From: Verrucomicrobiota bacterium
GTDB lineage: Bacteria; Verrucomicrobiota; Verrucomicrobiia; Chthoniobacterales; UBA10450
Length of the DNA: 8,780 bases
Reading direction: 5' to 3'
NCBI GenBank assembly: GCA_003218615.1
Contig: QHOD01000121.1
Location: 1-8,780, forward strand
Under the pieces are notes generated by a model. It was not told the DNA's origin. It saw only the letters and a program-made list of their open reading frames with translations, and did not search any database. This document shows, one piece after another, positions 6,458 through 8,780 of this stretch. Each line of letters opens with the position of its first letter. Position 1 is the first letter of the stretch. The position numbers and the translations under genes are program-made.

Positions 6458-7741
6458 TCACGCTGGCGGGCGTGTTTCGGATTGAAAATTTCTAGTGATC
6501 AAGCGCGCGCCCGCATTGAATGTGAGATAGGCCCATGCCCACTGAAATAGCACGAGCAACCGATTCCGGAAACCGACCAGGAAGATTAGGTGCACGAATA
6601 ACCAAGCCAGCCACGCCGGAAGGCCGCTAAGATGGACGAGTTTGAGGTCGGCAACGGCTTTGTGCCGTCCAATTGTTGCCATGTTTCCTTTGTCCCAATA
6701 GTAGAAACGCTGCGGCTTGTGCCCGTCAATCATCGCCAGGATATTGCGCGCGGCGAGGCGGCCTTGCTGCATGGCTACCGGTGAGACTCCTGGTAAAGGT
6801 TGTCCAGTCTGATGCGAAAAATTTGCGAGGTCACCAATCACCTGGACTTCAGGATGACCAGGAATCGTGAGATCATCGTTCACCATCACGCGGCCGACTT
6901 GATCGATCGGCACGCCGAGCGTTTTGCCGACAAATGAAGCGTTGTTGCCTGCCGCCCAGATTTTCACGCGACATGGAATAAATTCGTCGCCCACTTGCAC
7001 TCCAGTTTCAGTGAGATCGGTGGCGCGTGCGCCGGTGCGCACCTCCACGCCAAGATCGACAAGTTGTTTCAAGGCGCTTGCCGATAAATCTTCCGGAAAA
7101 GTCGCCAGCAAACGCGGATCGCCTTCGACGAGAATCACGCGCGCCTGCGAAGGATCGATGTGACAAAAATCTTTCGCTAACGTATGGCGCGCGATCTCTG
7201 CGATGGCGCCGGCCATTTCTACTCCCGTTGGCCCTCCGCCGATTATTACAAAAGTCATCGCCGCCCTGCGCGCTGCTTCATCGGTGATCCTTTCTGCGTA
7301 CTCGAATGCCATCAGCAAACGACGGCGCACTTCGATCGCATCCTCCAGACTTTTTAGTCCGGGCGCCAATTTCTCCCACTCATCGTGTCCAAAGTAGGAA
7401 TGCCGGGCACCAGTGGCGAGAACGAGAAAATCATAATCAAGCTCGGCACCATCGGACAATTTCACTTTCTTTGCATTGACATCGACCGAACAAAGTTCGG
7501 CGAGTATTACCTCCATGTTTTCACATTTGCTCAGAATACCGCGTATTGGTGCCGCGATGTCGGCTGGTGAGAGCGCGGCGGTCGCAACTTGATAGAGTAA
7601 CGGCTGAAAGAGATGGTGGTTGGTGCGGTCGATCACGGTGACATGCACATCTTTGCAGGCCAATTTCTTTGCCGCCTCAAGCCCGCCAAAACCCGCGCCC
7701 ACGATGACGACGCGTGGCTTCTGTCGAGGCAGATTTTCCAT
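6458..7741 (-). CDS. ndh: Type II NADH dehydrogenase (NDH-2), FAD-dependent
   Basis: NDH-2 is a single-subunit, non-proton-pumping enzyme that passes electrons from NADH to the quinone pool at the inner face of the cytoplasmic membrane. The 427-residue protein has the FAD-binding GAGFGG at 15-20, with D38 ending the second strand. The NAD-binding GGGPTG is at 168-173, with E206 at the position that favours NADH over NADPH. The second FAD contact is IGDLANF (302-308), and SPVAMQQGR (320-328) lies at the quinone-site helix. Hydrophobic stretches at about 373-408 (LPAWLAWLFVHLIFLVGF and LLVLFQWAWAYLTF) form the membrane anchor typical of long bacterial NDH-2 proteins. The ATG at 7741 has GGA five bases ahead. 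The gene is first in the leftward cluster and is divergent from rpmI. Confidence 0.93.
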   Translation of the reverse strand: MENLPRQKPRVVIVGAGFGGLEAAKKLACKDVHVTVIDRTNHHLFQPLLYQVATAALSPADIAAPIRGILSKCENMEVILAELCSVDVNAKKVKLSDGAELDYDFLVLATGARHSYFGHDEWEKLAPGLKSLEDAIEVRRRLLMAFEYAERITDEAARRAAMTFVIIGGGPTGVEMAGAIAEIARHTLAKDFCHIDPSQARVILVEGDPRLLATFPEDLSASALKQLVDLGVEVRTGARATDLTETGVQVGDEFIPCRVKIWAAGNNASFVGKTLGVPIDQVGRVMVNDDLTIPGHPEVQVIGDLANFSHQTGQPLPGVSPVAMQQGRLAARNILAMIDGHKPQRFYYWDKGNMATIGRHKAVADLKLVHLSGLPAWLAWLFVHLIFLVGFRNRLLVLFQWAWAYLTFNAGARLITRNFQSETRPPA

Positions 7742-7748
7742 ATGTTCC

Positions 7749-7765
7749 AGCTTTGATCAAAAGCT
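7749..7765. promoter_or_regulatory. Dyad AGCTTT/AAAGCT in front of ndh
   Basis: AGCTTT (7749-7754) and AAAGCT (7760-7765) are perfect inverted copies around GATCA, and TTTGATCAAA (7752-7761) is a perfect 10-bp palindrome. It lies 8-24 bases before the ndh start codon and overlaps the first unit of the heptad repeat. It could be an operator for ndh or merely the edge of the repeat. Confidence 0.3.
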
Positions 7766-7864
7766 CCAAATTCCAAGCTCCAATCCCAAAGAAGCTCAGG
7801 GCCTCAACATTCAAAAAAGGATGCCACGCTGCTGTTTTTCTGGACTTTGGATGTTGGCGCTTGG
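7761..7864. repeat. Heptad CCAA repeat with inverted TTGG arm between ndh and rpmI
   Basis: CCAA recurs at 7766, 7773, 7780 and 7786, close to every seven bases, including two identical AAGCTCCAA copies (7761-7769 and 7775-7783). On the other side TTGG recurs exactly every seven bases at 7847, 7854 and 7861. The two arms are imperfect inverted repeats about 60 bases apart. The element resembles CCAAnnn-type heptamer repeats I recall from Verrucomicrobiota intergenic DNA. It occupies most of the divergent promoter region, so the promoters of ndh and rpmI must lie in or around it. I could not pick a convincing -35/-10 pair. Confidence 0.6.
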
Positions 7865-7917
7865 TCCTGACAGAAAAGATTTGTTATTGCGACCATGCCA
7901 CATATCTTTCGCGCCTT

Positions 7918-8127
7918 ATGCCGAAGCCAATTGCTCGCAGCAAAACGCGCAAATCAGTAGCAAAACGCTTCAAGATCACCGCACGCGGCAAAGTGCTAAG
8001 AGCGCATTCTTCGCGTCGGCATTTGCTTTCCTCGAAGAACGCAAAACGCAAACGCCGGCTAAGTAAGGCGGCACGCGTCCACCATACGGATGTCGCCCGT
8101 ATCAAGGCAAACCTGCCGTTTGGCTAG
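7918..8127 (+). CDS. rpmI: 50S ribosomal protein L35
   Basis: L35 is a small basic protein of the large ribosomal subunit. The 69-residue product has the family pattern throughout: MPKPIARSKTRKSVAKRFK, then TARGKVLRAHSSRRHLLSSK, KRKRRLSKAARV and the C-terminal DVARIKANLPFG. I chose the ATG at 7918 because the family starts MPK; the frame stays open upstream but that part has no L35 similarity. No Shine-Dalgarno sequence is visible before the ATG. In most bacteria rpmI stands in infC-rpmI-rplT. Here ndh is divergent on the left and a minus-strand lipoprotein gene follows, so it appears to be a single-gene unit. No clear intrinsic terminator is seen in the 60 bases after it. Confidence 0.95.
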   Translation: MPKPIARSKTRKSVAKRFKITARGKVLRAHSSRRHLLSSKNAKRKRRLSKAARVHHTDVARIKANLPFG

Positions 8128-8187
8128 GACAGCGTAGGCAAAGCCCGCGGCTAATCGCAACATGATGTCCCGGCGAGAGACTAAGAT

Positions 8188-8382
8188 TTAGTAGCCGGCA
8201 GGCATGACCTCTTCAGTGCGTGTCCTGGTGGTTGTTTTCGTCACGGTCGTCATCTGTCGCATCGCCTCCAGCGAGTCTGGGCCCGGATCCGGACTGTAGA
8301 GATCGCGGCGATTAACAATTGTTGTGCACGAGTTCGCCGTGGCGAAAACAACAACAAGCAAAAGCAGCGCCAGCCATTTCAC
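8188..8382 (-). CDS. Small predicted lipoprotein, unknown function
   Basis: From the GTG at 8382 the product has 64 residues. MK is followed by a hydrophobic core (WLALLLLVVVFAT, 3-15) and ANSC at 16-19, a weak lipobox with C19 as the likely lipidated residue. The mature part would be about 46 residues, with the turn-rich segment RRDLYSPDPGPDS and a threonine-rich, charged tail TTVTKTTTRTRTEE before PAGY. It would be exported and membrane-anchored. The open frame extends to a TTG at 8418, but GTG gives a normal n-region for a signal peptide; neither start has a ribosome binding site. I do not recognise a family. Its opposite orientation to rpmI and the SRP RNA suggests its own promoter. Confidence 0.5.
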   Translation of the reverse strand: MKWLALLLLVVVFATANSCTTIVNRRDLYSPDPGPDSLEAMRQMTTVTKTTTRTRTEEVMPAGY

Positions 8383-8483
8383 GGAGTCGATGCAAACAGA
8401 AGCGTCATAGCTTGTCAATGCCCTCGATTCTTTTTCGCAGAACGCGATTGCATGATATCGATCTTGCGGGAAATTTGTGTTCC

Positions 8484-8575
8484 GTCAGGGGCTATGGATT
8501 GAGGACTTGCGAACCCCGCCAGGGCAGGAATGCAGCAACGGTAGCCTGATCCTCCTTGCCGTAGTTCTCTGGCGG
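8484..8575 (+). ncRNA. ffs: Small bacterial signal recognition particle RNA (4.5S type)
   Basis: The SRP RNA binds Ffh and targets nascent membrane proteins to the translocon. The apical domain reads GCC AGG GCA GGAA TGC AGCA ACGGT (8518-8542). This gives a GGAA tetraloop (8527-8530) on a GCA/TGC stem, then the asymmetric AGG/AGCA loop that contacts Ffh, then GCC paired to GGT. The preceding GCGAACC is also typical. Lower helices fit: GAGGA (8501-8505) with TCCTC (8550-8554), and GCTATGG (8491-8497) with CCGTAGT (8559-8565), with two G-U pairs. There is no Alu domain, so this is the short form of about 90 bases. Both ends are estimated from pairing. TTTT after the 3' end (8578-8581) may take part in termination. 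Confidence 0.9.
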
Positions 8576-8600
8576 ACTTTTCCTGGCCGTCCCGGCGCGC

Positions 8601-8638
8601 CCCCGCCACGGCGGGGTAGGCTGTGGTCGCGTCCTACC
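8601..8638. repeat. GC-rich double hairpin between SRP RNA and the next gene
   Basis: CCCCGCCACGGCGGGG (8601-8616) forms a six-pair stem with a CACG loop. GGTAGG (8615-8620) pairs with CCTACC (8633-8638) around a 12-base loop, overlapping the first stem by two bases. The second stem ends one base before the ATG at 8640. No T-run follows, so it is not a standard terminator. The form suggests a dispersed palindromic (REP-like) element, but only one copy is in the window. Confidence 0.5.
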
Positions 8639-8639
8639 A

Positions 8640-8780
8640 ATGAAGCTGCTCAAAGTTAAAACAGCGCGGTTTTCGCAGGTCGTGGAAAAATCCGGTAAAC
8701 CCGTGGTTTACACGCTTTGGCAAAAACCCGCCGCCGACCGTCATTTTCAATCGCAGCTAACGAACAATCGAGTCATGACG
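8640..8780 (+). CDS. Unrecognised gene, 5' part only
   Basis: An open frame begins at the ATG at 8640 and runs off the right edge after 47 codons. It starts MKLLKVKTARFSQVVEKSGK and continues with VVYTLWQKPAADRHFQSQL and NNRVMT. It has no signal peptide or membrane segment and reads like a compact cytosolic protein. I recognise no family. No ribosome binding site is visible, because the CCTACC arm of the hairpin is directly before the ATG. The even amino acid mix and uninterrupted frame support a real gene, though the fragment is short. Confidence 0.55.
   Translation, partial: MKLLKVKTARFSQVVEKSGKPVVYTLWQKPAADRHFQSQLTNNRVMT

Noticed and set aside
7752..7761. TTGATCAA before ndh as an FNR site
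   Set aside because: FNR sites need four bases between TTGAT and ATCAA; here the half-sites are fused.
7861..7889. Promoter for rpmI, TTGGTC with TTATTG at a 17-base spacing
   Set aside because: The -10 hexamer matches the consensus poorly and TTGG is part of the heptad repeat.
7620..8066. Plus-strand frame of 148 codons crossing the ndh start and rpmI
   Set aside because: It overlaps ndh antisense and rpmI in another frame, and its sequence follows the intergenic repeat.

Overview
The window looks like a chromosomal housekeeping region from a member of the PVC group, most likely a soil Verrucomicrobiota of the Spartobacteria/Chthoniobacterales type. I infer this from the CADD-type protein (known from Chlamydiae and relatives), the YbeY sequence style, several genes without a clear Shine-Dalgarno sequence, and short periodic repeats between genes. 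The assignment is by recognition, not by a database search. I see no phage, transposase, CRISPR array or tRNA.

Layout, left to right. At 1-668 (minus) is a CADD/PqqC-fold di-metal protein, probably the folate-pathway p-aminobenzoate synthase; its last codon or codons lie off the left edge. At 766-3926 (minus) is a trehalose synthase-maltokinase fusion (treS-mak), broken by an internal frameshifting deletion at about 2816-2825. A 191-bp divergent intergenic region with three dyad symmetries separates it from a rightward pair, an ECF sigma factor (4118-4768) overlapping an 78-residue soluble anti-sigma-like protein (4758-4994). Facing these is a leftward cluster: ndh (type II NADH dehydrogenase, 7741-6458), ybeY (6438-5953), clpS (5846-5505) and a DUF2017 gene one base after clpS (5503-4991). 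Its last stop codon overlaps the anti-sigma stop codon.

Right of ndh, a 176-bp divergent region holds an inverted heptad repeat. It is followed by rpmI (ribosomal protein L35, 7918-8127) without infC or rplT beside it, a small predicted lipoprotein on the minus strand (8188-8382), the small bacterial SRP RNA (about 8484-8575), a GC-rich double hairpin, and the start of an unrecognised gene (8640 to the right edge).

Functional links. ClpS (N-degron adaptor) and DUF2017 are probably translationally coupled. The sigma/anti-sigma pair is a two-gene switch divergent from treS-mak, so it could control trehalose/maltose-1-phosphate metabolism, but nothing in the sequence proves this. L35, SRP RNA and YbeY are translation or ribosome genes scattered among unrelated neighbours. 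The main points to check are the treS-mak lesion, the soluble anti-sigma protein, the sigma-gene leader, the complete set of CADD active residues, and the two classes of periodic inverted repeats.
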